Assembly: GCA_031308135.1 (NCBI GenBank)
Contig: JAHLJT010008446.1
Location: 160,909,504-160,973,503, forward strand
Direction of reading: 5' to 3'
Source of the DNA: Acheta domesticus
Lineage: Eukaryota; Arthropoda; Insecta; Orthoptera; Gryllidae
DNA length: 64,000 nucleotides
In this document: positions 1 through 9,439 of the stretch, piece after piece
Position numbering within the stretch: position 1 is the stretch's first letter
Layout of the letters: each line of letters opens with the position of its first letter
Notes under the pieces: generated by a model
Seen by the model: only the letters and a program-made list of their open reading frames with translations
What the model was told of the DNA's origin: nothing
Database searches by the model: none
Position numbers and translations under genes: made by a program

Positions 1-840
1 ATCATTTAAAATGTATTATAACCATTCAATACGTAGTGAAAAACTATTCTGGAAAATAAACCAGACATTCTATTACATAACGCATAAGGGAAAAAGCATT
101 CATCATCGATGTTACACACTCTGCAGATCACAACATCAATAAAAACAGAAAAAGAAAAAAATCAAAATACATTCCCCTCCCAATAGAATAAAAAAATACA
201 CAAATTTGAGTCTGTTGAGAGAATACCAATTAAATAACAGCAACATGTCTTGTTAACAAAAAATCTAAGGTACATATTCTTAGGAAAAATTAGATCTTCT
301 TCCTCACAGAAAGCTCAAAAGTCGTACTTGAAACCTGGCGGATTGTACGCACGGTTCTAAGTTTATAAAGAGAAGAATGTGATATGCCTAGACGCCCCCA
401 AATACTTAAGCATAGAAACACCATTGTAAGTTTGTCCGTCTACCTTCTGAAACTCATTATTACTCAATGTAACGAATAATATCAAACAAAAAATACAATT
501 ACTTGATAAAGGAATTACAAAGCCATTGAAATTGTTTTCATAGAAATACAAGGTCTACATAGTTCGCAGGAGGGAGATATAAATCTTTAAAATATGTAAA
601 GGTAACTTATTTAAGCGTTTCTTGTGTGAATTATAGAAATATTCTGTTTACTAGACATTATTTTATTGTCTTCTAATAGTTAACAATTCAAAGCCAAGTG
701 GATAAACACGTCAAAATATAGAAAATATTTAGTTAACCCTTCGTCTATAGAGGGCAAACTTTTGTTAGACCTCTCCATTTGTGTGAAGATGCGGAGAGGG
801 TGGAGACTCCGGATACTTACACTGTCATTGACACACTGAC
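1..840. other. AT-rich stretch, nothing recognised
   Basis: No frame here shows a recognisable protein, no long repeat is visible, and short open frames are no longer than expected in AT-rich DNA. I see no tRNA-like boxes or transposon ends. Confidence 0.6.
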
Positions 841-1075
841 AGCAAATCACCTGTCTGTTTGCCCGTCTGTTATCAACACTAGCGCCTAAACCGTTAATGC
901 AATTTTCTCCAAAATTGATATTCTTTGATCGATCTAAACGATCTCAAGGCTTTGGGAGTTTCAAACGGATACTTTGATTTTTGAAGATAATTTGCTTGAA
1001 GCCATCAAAAACATTTTCACAACTTTCTCAAAAGTTTCTCAACATTCCTTGATTGAACTTCTACCTTGGTTTGCA
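840..1075 (+). repeat. Fragment of the composite repeat body (module B)
   Basis: The run 'tgtctgtttgcccgtctgt...caacactagcgcctaaaccgtt', followed by 'caaaattgatattc' and a CTCAAGG segment, matches the order of motifs seen in the composite repeat bodies at 25.6-25.9 kb, 55.4-55.6 kb and 58.98-59.1 kb. This is a diverged, truncated copy in plus orientation. It has no coding potential. The family is described under the entries at 23417-25906 and 55225-59990. Confidence 0.6.
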
Positions 1076-1175
1076 TAATGGAGCTTAAGAGAAGGTGGAG
1101 ATCCCGTGTTCGTAAATTATATGATTTACTGAAAATTGCTTAAGTGTAATTTTTTTCGGGACGCCTTGCTACAAC

Positions 1176-1727
1176 TAGGGATGCGACATCGATGTCGAGT
1201 TTCCAAACATCCTTATTTCTATAAAAATTTCGGTGTTTTAAACATCGATGTATTGAAGCCAATGTTTCTTGAACATTGATGTTTCTCGATTTTTACGTTT
1301 ACGATGTTTTGTACGCGGATGAAAATTTCCACAATCACAATTTGTAAAAGTTAAATATCTCATAATAACTGATAGTACCACTGTCTGTTTTCACACGAAC
1401 GCGATATGTACTACACTCTTTCAAGAGACTTGTTCCTCGCCCGAGATGATCATGATGCCCTGATATTTCCTTCGTATTTCCTTGCACATCTCATATGAAA
1501 AGGCGTTCTTTTCAGTTAAATTTTAATTATAAATAATATGCACGACCACTGGCAAATTAATTTTGTTGCGCACGAGTTTAATCTCAAAGGTTATCAAACA
1601 TACTATAAAACGTAAATGTTCAAAAACATCGATGACTTTTGGTCGATCTATTTTTAACATCAATGTTTTACTTTGGAACATCCATGCTAGGTAACATCGA
1701 TGTTTTGTTGTTGATGTAACATCACTA
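1176..1727. mobile_element. hAT-type MITE with 8-bp target duplication
   Basis: The block begins TAGGGATGCGACATC and ends, read inward from the other side, TAGTGATGTTACATC, so the ends are inverted repeats of the TAGNGATG kind common in hAT elements. The 8 bases before it (GCTACAAC, 1168-1175) and after it (GCTACAAT, 1728-1735) differ at one base, an 8-bp duplication as hAT transposases make. Several copies of the self-complementary motif ACATCGATGT lie inside (near 1187, 1242, 1627, 1694) and may be subterminal binding sites. There is no transposase, so the element is non-autonomous. Confidence 0.8.
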
Positions 1728-1735
1728 GCTACAAT

Positions 1736-3480
1736 TACACAATTGAAGATAGATTTTTTTCCGTCAATGAAATCTATTTTTAAAGACATTTTTGATAGTA
1801 ATGTTCAATTTTTCGAAAATATGAGTAGTTTTCTTGAAATTTTGGGCAAATATAGGCAATTTGTAACTTCAATGTTTGGAGAAATGCATTTGGCATCGGC
1901 TGAGTACTCGCTTCATCTTCTGCAAGTGAGAACGACTTTAAAATATTGAAAAAACATTTTCCTGAATAAATTACCATTGAGAGCAGATTTTTTTCGTTCA
2001 AAGTCATTTAAATTATTTAGAAGGGAAATTAAAAATTGTAGATGCAGCTGCTGCAGATGAAAATGAAACCGGCATTTATACAGGTGATAAAGGAATTAAG
2101 TAGAATGAAGTTTTTGTGTCAGATGATAACTCTAAAATATTTGTTTTTACAAGATTGTTTACATTTTAAAACAATATTTATAAATACAATTAGAATGTTG
2201 TTCTTCGTTCATTCAATTGTTCTTGAGAACCATTGCAGATAATACTATTTCTGTAATTGTGGAAAGCGCAAATAGTAGTACTCGTATGAAACTTGAAACG
2301 TGTCCGTATGGGACCGAGGGGATATTAGTGAGCGACAATGCCCAGACTGTGGGGAAAATGTTCTCTACTTTCATGAATGCTCCTTCGCTGAAGTCGACAT
2401 GAATGCTCCGTCGCTTTGCGACGATGACTCAACGTTGCATACGCAAAGCCTCTTGGCAAAAACGAAAGCTACTGTTAATTCTCACACTATAACCACATAT
2501 CATTAAAAAAAACATCCTGATCAGCTGGTATGTCGCAAGGTTTTGGACTTCATTCTTGCAGAAATTGTACAATTTATACACGGTATCGCAGATTGATCTA
2601 CAGAGTTTACAACAGAGACAGTGTCTTTTGGAATGTGCAACTAATGTTACTATAATAACTTTATTGCGACATAGAAGTAACACGCGAAAGAGAAAATTGA
2701 AGAGAGAAAGTGTCATTACTATCATCGAGTAATTCATGTTCAAGAGGAAGTGCGGAAACCATTATAAACACTTTAATGTGGAAGGCACATTAGGAAATTG
2801 TGGAACTAGTTTGGTTTGATTCTGCTTTGGTTTGATATCAAGCTAGCCGCCATCCCTTTTTGGGGATGAGTGATAAAAAATCGACATTGTGGTAACAAAT
2901 TAGTAATAAAATAGTTAAAAATTCTTGCACTAGATTGGTTTGATTCTGCTACGGTGGGCGGGCCAACTTGATATCAAGCTAGCCCGCCACCCCATTTTTG
3001 TGGTGAAGTTGAGTGGTAAAATCTCGCATAAATATTTATTATAATTATTATAATAAAAGATGACTCAATGACGCAAAATCTCTTTCTCGAGACAGAAAGA
3101 GTTCGTCTACTACCATTCGATTCTTGTGCACCGATGAGGAGAACGCAAATGCTGAAGCTAATAAAGGAATTAAATGAGGAGGTAGAGATCCGAGATAGAG
3201 ATCTACATATTAATGAATCAATCACATCGTGTATGCAAGAGAATCTATAGTAACTTTGATAATACATGTTTACAAAACAACTTTCTGTAATAAGAACAAA
3301 ACACACTGTTTCTGGAAAACAACTTGTCTCTCAATCCAGATCTAATTTCATAATTTCTGTATCGGCCTCAGTTTTTCGTAAATGCATGTCTTCGTACACA
3401 TTATATGTATCTGGCAAAATGACACGCTCTAATAACAGATGTAAAAGTGTACAGCAAAACACAACAATATAAGTGTTAAG
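1736..3480. other. Unassigned AT-rich DNA with short duplications
   Basis: No recognisable gene. Open frames around 2217-2506 (plus) include a C-x2-C pair but resemble no family I know. A 17-base run ATGAATGCTCCKTCGCT occurs twice around 2372-2415. The longer direct duplication at 2803-3035 is listed separately. Confidence 0.5.
2803..3035. repeat. Imperfect direct duplication
   Basis: Two copies of a roughly 90-base segment, at about 2803-2895 and 2928-3035. Both run from TTGGTTTGATTCTGCT through GATATCAAGCTAGC, a CCGCCA(C/T)CC block, and a GAGTGRTAAAA end. The second copy carries an extra GGTGGGCGGGCCAAC insertion near its start. No coding sense is visible. Confidence 0.65.
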
Positions 3481-4110
3481 AAAAGTGAAGAAACATTCCT
3501 CTTTTCGATTTCTAGCGATCCTTTTTAGCAATGTCTCTTTGTAAGGTCTCGAACTGGTCGGACAACATTGCGTCATTACAATTTCTTTGGTAATGCTTTT
3601 CCATCTGAGAAATATCCTGGTGGAGCTGTTCGTTACTAACTGCGCCGAGGTTATAAGGGAAGTGCAAATGATCATTCCAAAAAATATAGTTTTTAGTGTT
3701 TCATCCCATAAGGTGGTATGATCTCAATAGTCCACGTACAGTATCACGATAGTTCTTTGCCTTTTGGTTGCCTAGAATGTTTCACATGTAAAAGACAGCC
3801 ATGCATTTTTTGAACATCATTTAGCTCAACGAAATGTTTATCGACCATTAGTTTGTTGATTTGCGTCCTACAAATATTAATTCCTTTACTTTCGTTTCAC
3901 TGACCCTTGGGAACTTCTTTCGGAAAAAAACACGTAATCCACGTAATGTTTGTCGATTGTTTTTAAAAAGTTTTTGACGAGACCCAATTTAATGCGCAGC
4001 GCAGGCAGGTACACATTTTTTGGGTCAACAAGAGCAGCGTTAATCACATTTATCTGTCCAGTTAGTACTTTCAATCTGAGCACAAACTTTTTCCACCAAT
4101 TGTGATTTTT
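3480..4110 (-). pseudogene. Relic of a repetitive arthropod gene ('LGAVS..LHQDIS' family)
   Basis: On the minus strand the frames give, in order, a segment containing VYLPALRIKLGLVKNFLKTI (from about 4030 to 3950), then FFRKKFPRVSETKVKELIF after a frame change, and then YNLGAVSNEQLHQDIS with QMEKHYQ (about 3690-3560). These match, from memory, a protein of unknown function that is widespread and multi-copy in arthropod genomes and possibly transposon-derived. Here it is broken by several frameshifts and stops, so it cannot make the full protein. No start codon or promoter could be assigned. Function is unknown; I recognise only the family pattern. Confidence 0.5.
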
Positions 4111-4346
4111 GCAGTCTCTGCTGTTCCACTCACGTAGAAAGCAGCAGAGCTTTGTGAATATTGTGCAGTTTTTAATTTTTTTTTATTTATTCGTCTATAC
4201 GAAAGTGTGATAAATGATTCTCTTTGTACAGCACTGATTTTTGGAATATAAACGCGAGGATAATTTGTTTCTAAGAACTTAAAATTATTCTTAAATTTTG
4301 AGAAGGGTTTCAGATTTTTTTTATTTGATTTTGAGATTGATTCTGG

Positions 4347-4387
4347 GTGGACGCTGCTAGATTTAGTCTAGAGCTAGCAGCGTCCAC
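4347..4387. repeat. Perfect 14-bp inverted repeat (hairpin)
   Basis: GTGGACGCTGCTAG at 4347-4360 is exactly complementary to CTAGCAGCGTCCAC at 4374-4387, with a 13-base loop. It lies between the minus-strand gene relic and the pogo-like element. It is followed at 4485-4575 by several copies of TTTCTGCAGAA, themselves nearly palindromic. No U-run makes it a clear terminator. Confidence 0.75.
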
Positions 4388-5081
4388 GATTTTGGAAAAT
4401 CCAAAGAAGACTAAAATTCAAGAATAGAGTATTAAATTAGCCTAAAATTAACCTAAAATTTTGGATATAGATAGATAGATATTTATTTCTGCAGATAGGT
4501 TTATGCAACCTGGTGGCAGAACACTTTCTGCAGAAGGCAGAAGATTTTTCTGCAGAAAATTATTTCTGCAGAAGATTTAGGGGAGAGTGGGGTGGCCGCG
4601 ATCAGCGGGTAGCCCCGATCAGGTCTGTAACGACAGTAGAGTGCGCTCTAGCAAAGTCTGGTGAGTGCTACGCTCTTCCAAATTGAGCAATAAATTAACT
4701 ACATGCAGCTACTGACCAGTTCCGCACATGCGCTTGGCGTGAAGTAAGCAAGTGTATTTCAGAGAAAATCGTTCTAATTTCTTCATGTTTTTAAAGCGAT
4801 GTAATTAACATGTACATTTGTATTTTTAATAACTCAATCAAATGCGGTAATCTTTTCAGCATCATTTTAGTTCACGGTTTACGTTTTTAAACTAACTTAT
4901 CGAATTGTTAAGTTATTATATTCTGCAGTATACGTGATTGGGTTGCACCGATCAGATGAGTGGGGGAATGGCGATCAATGATCGGCACAACCCCTCACAT
5001 GTCTAAATACTAATGCGCTGTCCTTCCATATTTGTACTACTTATGGCCAAAATATATTGCAAGAGACTGTATTCTCTTTAG

Positions 5082-5970
5082 ATGCCTAGAACGTGGAAAA
5101 GGACTACAACCAGGAGAAAGGGCTGATGAAAAGCTGCAATAGGCGATGTTACTTATCCATGAAGGACATCCCATATGAGCAGCAAGTAAACAGTTCAACA
5201 TTACATTCACACGACTGGTCGACAGAAAATTTAAGGGGATTTCAGGAGATCCACTTCTTGGCCGAAAAACATTTTTTAGTCAAGAGCAGGAAGCAGCATT
5301 GGCTGAACGAATAAAATTGATTGATAATCTTTTTTATGGTCTATAATCACTGCAAATCCGTAAAGTGGCTTTTGCATCTGCCGAAGCAAACAACGTTCCT
5401 ATTTTTCAAAAAAATCCTGAATAGGTTGTAAGTAATTTTGGTGTCAGGCTTTATGCTTTACTTAAAAGGAATCCCTTAAGTGTCCGAAAATCAGAAGCAA
5501 TTAATATCAACCTATTAAAAGCTTTCAACTGATAGAAAGTAAAAATATATTTTGATAATTGGGGAGCTGTGATGACAAAGTTGCTTCCACACCGTATCGT
5601 ACTTTTAACATGGATGAGACGAGAGTGCCTACTGTCCAAGACCCAGAAAAAGTAGTTAGAACTAAAGGACAAAATACAAAGTATTCGTAAGGCGAGAAAG
5701 TAAAAAGAGTTGGCTCTGTGTTTAGTTGGCAGCGAGGGGAAAATATAATGTAAATGAAGATGAGTTGTGTGACAATGATGAACATAATGATTTGCTGGCA
5801 ATCAAGAGGAAGAGATGTCCTTCGTTTGCGGTGAATTTGGGGAAAATGGCGAAGGTTGGTGTAGGAGTATTGGCTGTGGACTTTGGAACCATGCACTTTG
5901 CAGTGGATCTGATTCAGCTGTAAACTATTTTCGTGACCTTTGCTTCAAGAAATTGCAAACTAAAGTTTAA
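5082..5970 (+). pseudogene. pogo-like transposase relic, N- and C-terminal parts only
   Basis: The start ATG at 5082 opens a frame reading MPRTWKRTTTRRKG. After frameshifts come LLGRKTFFSQEQEAALAER (about 5260-5310), typical of the CENP-B/pogo DNA-binding region, then NPLSVRKSEA, then NMDETRVPTV (about 5605-5635), which holds the first Asp of the DDE catalytic triad. KRVGSV follows at about 5703. Then the frame jumps to a C-terminal zinc-binding segment (CGEFGENGEGW...CGLWNHALC, about 5830-5930) resembling the PHD-like finger that ends some pogo relatives, stopping at 5970. The second and third catalytic acidic residues are missing, so roughly 250 residues have been deleted near 5745. There are also frameshifts and stops, so the gene is dead. 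A short foreign segment lies at 5679-5703 (see findings). Confidence 0.7.
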
Positions 5971-6056
5971 ATTATAAAACTGACCTAAACTTATATTTGT
6001 TTTATTCAGATAAAAGTCATCAAACGTTCCCTTAATTTTCTTGAAAGATTTATTTG

Positions 6057-7516
6057 CTTATTATTATTATTACTTTATTATCACGTATCTTTACGGTGAC
6101 TACAAAAATTGTACAGATTGGCATAATCACAATACAAATTATGATTATAATTTTGAATATAATTATTCACGTACATTTCCTACAAATTTTCTGACGATTC
6201 TGGCCGTTGAGATGATAGTAACCTTCTGCATAAGCTTCCATAGGTTTTGAGGAAGATCTAATTCCTTGAGACTTTGATGCATGGTCTTCGGAATGGCTCC
6301 AGTACTTGATACTATAATTGGAATGATTCTCACTTTGCAAACATTCCATTGTTGGATGATAGATTCTGAAAGATCCACATACTTAGTCTTCTTTTCTGTG
6401 TATTTCAACTGAAGATTGGATGTGTTTGGAATTGAGACATCGATAATGTCGACTTGCCTGCTTTCTTTATTGAACAGAACAATGTCAGGTCAATTGCAGA
6501 TGACAGTTCTGTCTGTGAGAATCGTTCTGTCCCAGTACAGTCGATAAGACTGATTTTCCAACACATTCTCCGGGTTATACACATAGTGCGGAACTCGTGC
6601 TTGGGATGATAATTGGTACTTCTAGGCCAATTCTTGGTGGATTACTTTTGCTACTGCATCATACTGCCTGTTCCTGTATTCTGATCCAGCTATATGTTAG
6701 CAGCCTGATGTAATGTGCTGTATTGATTCAATTTGTCCACAACCGAATCGACAGCGGTCATCGTTCACACTTGGGTCTTTCAGTATATATTGTCTGTAAT
6801 TTCGTGTTGGAATTACTTGATCTTGAATGGCAACCATAAATCCTTCAGTTTCAGGGAAGATCTGCCCTGAGATCAACCAGTAGTTCGACGACAGTGTATC
6901 GATATGTGTTCCACTCGTTTGGATGTCTTCCGTGAATAGGCTTTGCCATCCACGCATCAAGTTTTTGCTGGATACTGAGTGCCGTAAGGTTTACGTCTGA
7001 CTGGCATAATTTTAATGGTGTCCATTCGTCTACTGCACAAACTGCTGCGTGTAGCTTGGATACGGTAGATTTCTCGTGGAAGAACTTTCTGAGGCTCTCA
7101 ACTTGCTTGCAGATCGTGGTGTTAATGTCAGTGAAGCCTCTACTGCCAAGACGTCGTGGGATGGTCACACGTTCAACAGAGGCTCGAGGGTGATGCTTAA
7201 GGTTTTTTGATAGTAGCACTCTTAACGTTCGTTGAATATTCTCTATGTCTGTGATACTCCATGACACAGAAAATAATCTCTGCCTGTAACCGGTCACATC
7301 GGTGTCCAAATTTGTGACTCGGTAGTAGATGCGCACAATGGTTTCATTAACATCACTAGTCCATTTCTTGCGCTGTCGTGGCAGTCCTGCTTGAGTGAGC
7401 GCTGACTGAAAGACCTGCGTAGCACTCAGGCTAGGTGAAGCTCTTGATGAAGATTGGCTTCCTTTATTATCAGCAATAGCTTCTTGGGAGACCGATGCTT
7501 GCTGAGACCATATCAG

Positions 7517-7517
<1 letters not shown>
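6057..7517 (-). mobile_element. Dong-like (R4-clade) non-LTR retrotransposon, internally deleted (copy D1)
   Basis: Minus-strand element lying inside the pogo-like transposon. Its 5' side abuts an (ATT)n tract at 7518-7561 and its 3' side a short ATT run near 6057-6070. From 5' to 3' the coding parts are an N-terminal region (RIYYRVTNLDTDVTGYRQ), then directly a post-RT thumb region (HHPRASVERVTIPRRLGSRG), an IQDQVIPTRNY segment, a CCHC knuckle with IESIQHITSGC (about 6700-6760), and a restriction-like endonuclease region ending ARIVRKFVGN at 6163. The whole reverse transcriptase is absent. One open frame (6851 to about 7560) runs through the junction near 7265, so the deletion is in-frame. 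Later stops and frameshifts disable the endonuclease. Confidence 0.8.

Positions 7518-7561
<44 letters not shown>
7518..7561. repeat. (ATT)n microsatellite
   Basis: About 15 uninterrupted trinucleotide units immediately 5' of Dong-like copy D1. It probably represents target or tail sequence of that retrotransposon. Confidence 0.9.
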
Positions 7562-7562
<1 letters not shown>

Positions 7563-8337
7563 GACTTTAAAACATGATAACCCTTACCTCCAATGTGTAA
7601 CTTTTTGTAAAACATTTTTATTTCAGTAGTTTTTCACTTGGAGTCAAAGGATAGTCAATTATTTACTGTTTTGTTTAATTATTATTGAAATTTTGCATTA
7701 TTGAAAGAATTTTAGTGTAATATATCAAATATACAGGATAATAATTACATTTCAAAATTTCCCGTATAAAATACATGGGACAAATATACGATCGGTATTA
7801 CCCCACGGGTAGGGGAATGCCGATCAAAGATGTTTTTTTCATTTACGAAATCTGTGCTAAAGAAAATAACTTCTGCGACTTTTAGTTCTCAACCAGAGAC
7901 ACTAGGAAATATCCATCTGTCGTTTCATGCAATGTTTTAAATTTTCTGGTGAATACATTCCATATGAGCGATCAGTTTCCTTAAGTGATCGGTGCTACCC
8001 CATTCTCCCCTACATATTATAATTAATAATTAAATACAATGTAACTTAAAATAATTTTAAGTAAGACAGTAATATTAATAATAATAATATGATAACAATA
8101 ATGACAATAAAGGCTTTAACAACAATAACCGCATTAATTCTACATTTTATGGTGGTCTTCTACAGATATTTTACATCAATAAATACACGACTTTTTATTA
8201 CACTGACATCCACTCCACTTCACTTCACTTCATTTCACAACACTTGCACTTCACGAATACTACTTAAAATATAATTATATATTTAATAAAGTAATGCATT
8301 TAATAATTATTACAATAATAATGATGGTAACAGTAAT

Positions 8338-8348
8338 TAATAATAATA

Positions 8349-8384
<36 letters not shown>
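8338..8384. repeat. (AAT)n microsatellite
   Basis: Around 15 AAT units with one interruption, directly upstream of the 5'-truncated Dong-like copy D2. A matching shorter AAT tract follows its 3' end at about 9361-9380, so the element sits within a trinucleotide repeat. Confidence 0.9.
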
Positions 8385-8387
<3 letters not shown>

Positions 8388-9281
8388 CTACACGCTGCAA
8401 TAGTTCAAGCAGATACCAAATTAACCCCTCTTGATCTTAACAACAAACAGCTGGACATTTCTTCACAGTTTGCAGATAATAACCACAAAATAGACATGTG
8501 GTCAAGAAAGGAACTCCATGGACGCCATGCAAATGATCTCAAGCAACCTCATGTAGACAAAAAAGCCTCAAACGCTTGGCTAAAATATGGTGATCTATTT
8601 GGCGAAACAGAAGGGTTCATGGTTGCCATACAGGATCAAGTGATCAACACTAAAAGTTACAGAAAACATATCCTCAAACAAGCGATAGATGACAAATGTA
8701 GAAAATGTCATACAACGGTTGAGAGCATACAGCACATCACATCAGGATGTAAATTAATGGCCCATACGGATTACACCTATAGGCACAATCAAGTTGCAAA
8801 TATTATCCACCAGAAACTGGCGGCGAAATCCAAACTACAAGAAACAACCTGTCCATATTACAAATATGTTCCCGATTCTGTACTTGAAAGTTCAAACTAT
8901 AAGTTGTACTATGACAGAGAAATTATTACAGATAAAACCATTCATCACAACAGACCTGACATAACCTTCGTAGACAAACGGCAAAAGATTGGCTACCTGA
9001 TTGACATCACTATTCCACAAACAGCAAATCTTCAAACAGCACACGCAGAAAAAATAACGAAGTACACAGAACTAGCAGCAGAAGTCAAGGCACTATGGCA
9101 TCTTCAAAAAGTCCATATCATTCCTCTGGTCATTTCATGCACAGGAGTTGTACCAAATAACATCCATAAAAATCTGGAACTTATTCAAATACCAAAATAT
9201 ACTTTCAAAATGATGCAAAAGTCAATAATCTTAAACACATGTAGGATTGTGCGAAAATTCCTAAATTACGATGAAACATGA
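8385..9281 (+). CDS. Dong-like retrotransposon C-terminal region: CCHC knuckle and restriction-like endonuclease (copy D2, 5'-truncated)
   Basis: Open for 298 codons from the edge of the AAT tract to a TGA at 9281; the first ATG is at 8496, but the frame is open upstream because the element is 5'-truncated. Conserved parts in order: thumb end with KELHGRHAND, then GFMVAIQDQVI, a CCHC knuckle C-x2-C-x8-H-x4-C ending SIQHITSGC (about 8698-8755), and a restriction-like endonuclease with RPDITFVDKRQKIGYLID (PD...D acidic motif, about 8953-9010) followed by KYTELAAEVKALW (about 9060-9100). In R2/R4/Dong elements this endonuclease nicks the target to prime reverse transcription. There are no frameshifts or stops, so this is the youngest-looking coding piece in the window. 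It has no RT domain, so it could not move on its own. Confidence 0.85.
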
Positions 9282-9380
9282 ATTGGCCTGTGTCTTGGTT
9301 ACTAACCCGACACAAAGTCAAATATATATCCGGCGAATACCGAGAAAAACAATGTTGTATAATAATAATAATAATAATAA
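9282..9380 (+). other. 3' UTR and (AAT)n tail of Dong-like copy D2
   Basis: About 79 bases between the stop codon and the AAT tract. It contains GTGTC...GACAC and CGGCGAATACCG, two short stem-forming pairs of the kind that 3' UTRs of target-primed retrotransposons use for RNA recognition; that role here is inferred. The tract of AAT units follows at 9361-9380. Confidence 0.6.
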
Positions 9381-9439
9381 AATAACTGTTTTAATAAACC
9401 TAACTTACTAAATATATTGGTTATTTTACTTTTAAATCT

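Larger units (their letters stand above)
4580..8010 (+). mobile_element. pogo-like DNA transposon (Tc1/mariner superfamily), interrupted
   Basis: The ends are inverted repeats of GGGGAGARTGGGGTRGC, continuing to CGATCA on both sides, and each end is flanked by TA (4578-4579 and 8011-8012), the target duplication of Tc1/mariner-type elements. Subterminal copies of a GATCGG...ACCCC motif recur at about 4935-4995 and 7785-7830. The element holds a pogo-type transposase relic at 5082-5970, and a Dong-like retrotransposon has been inserted at about 6057-7561. Without that insertion the copy would be about 1.9 kb. Confidence 0.75.
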
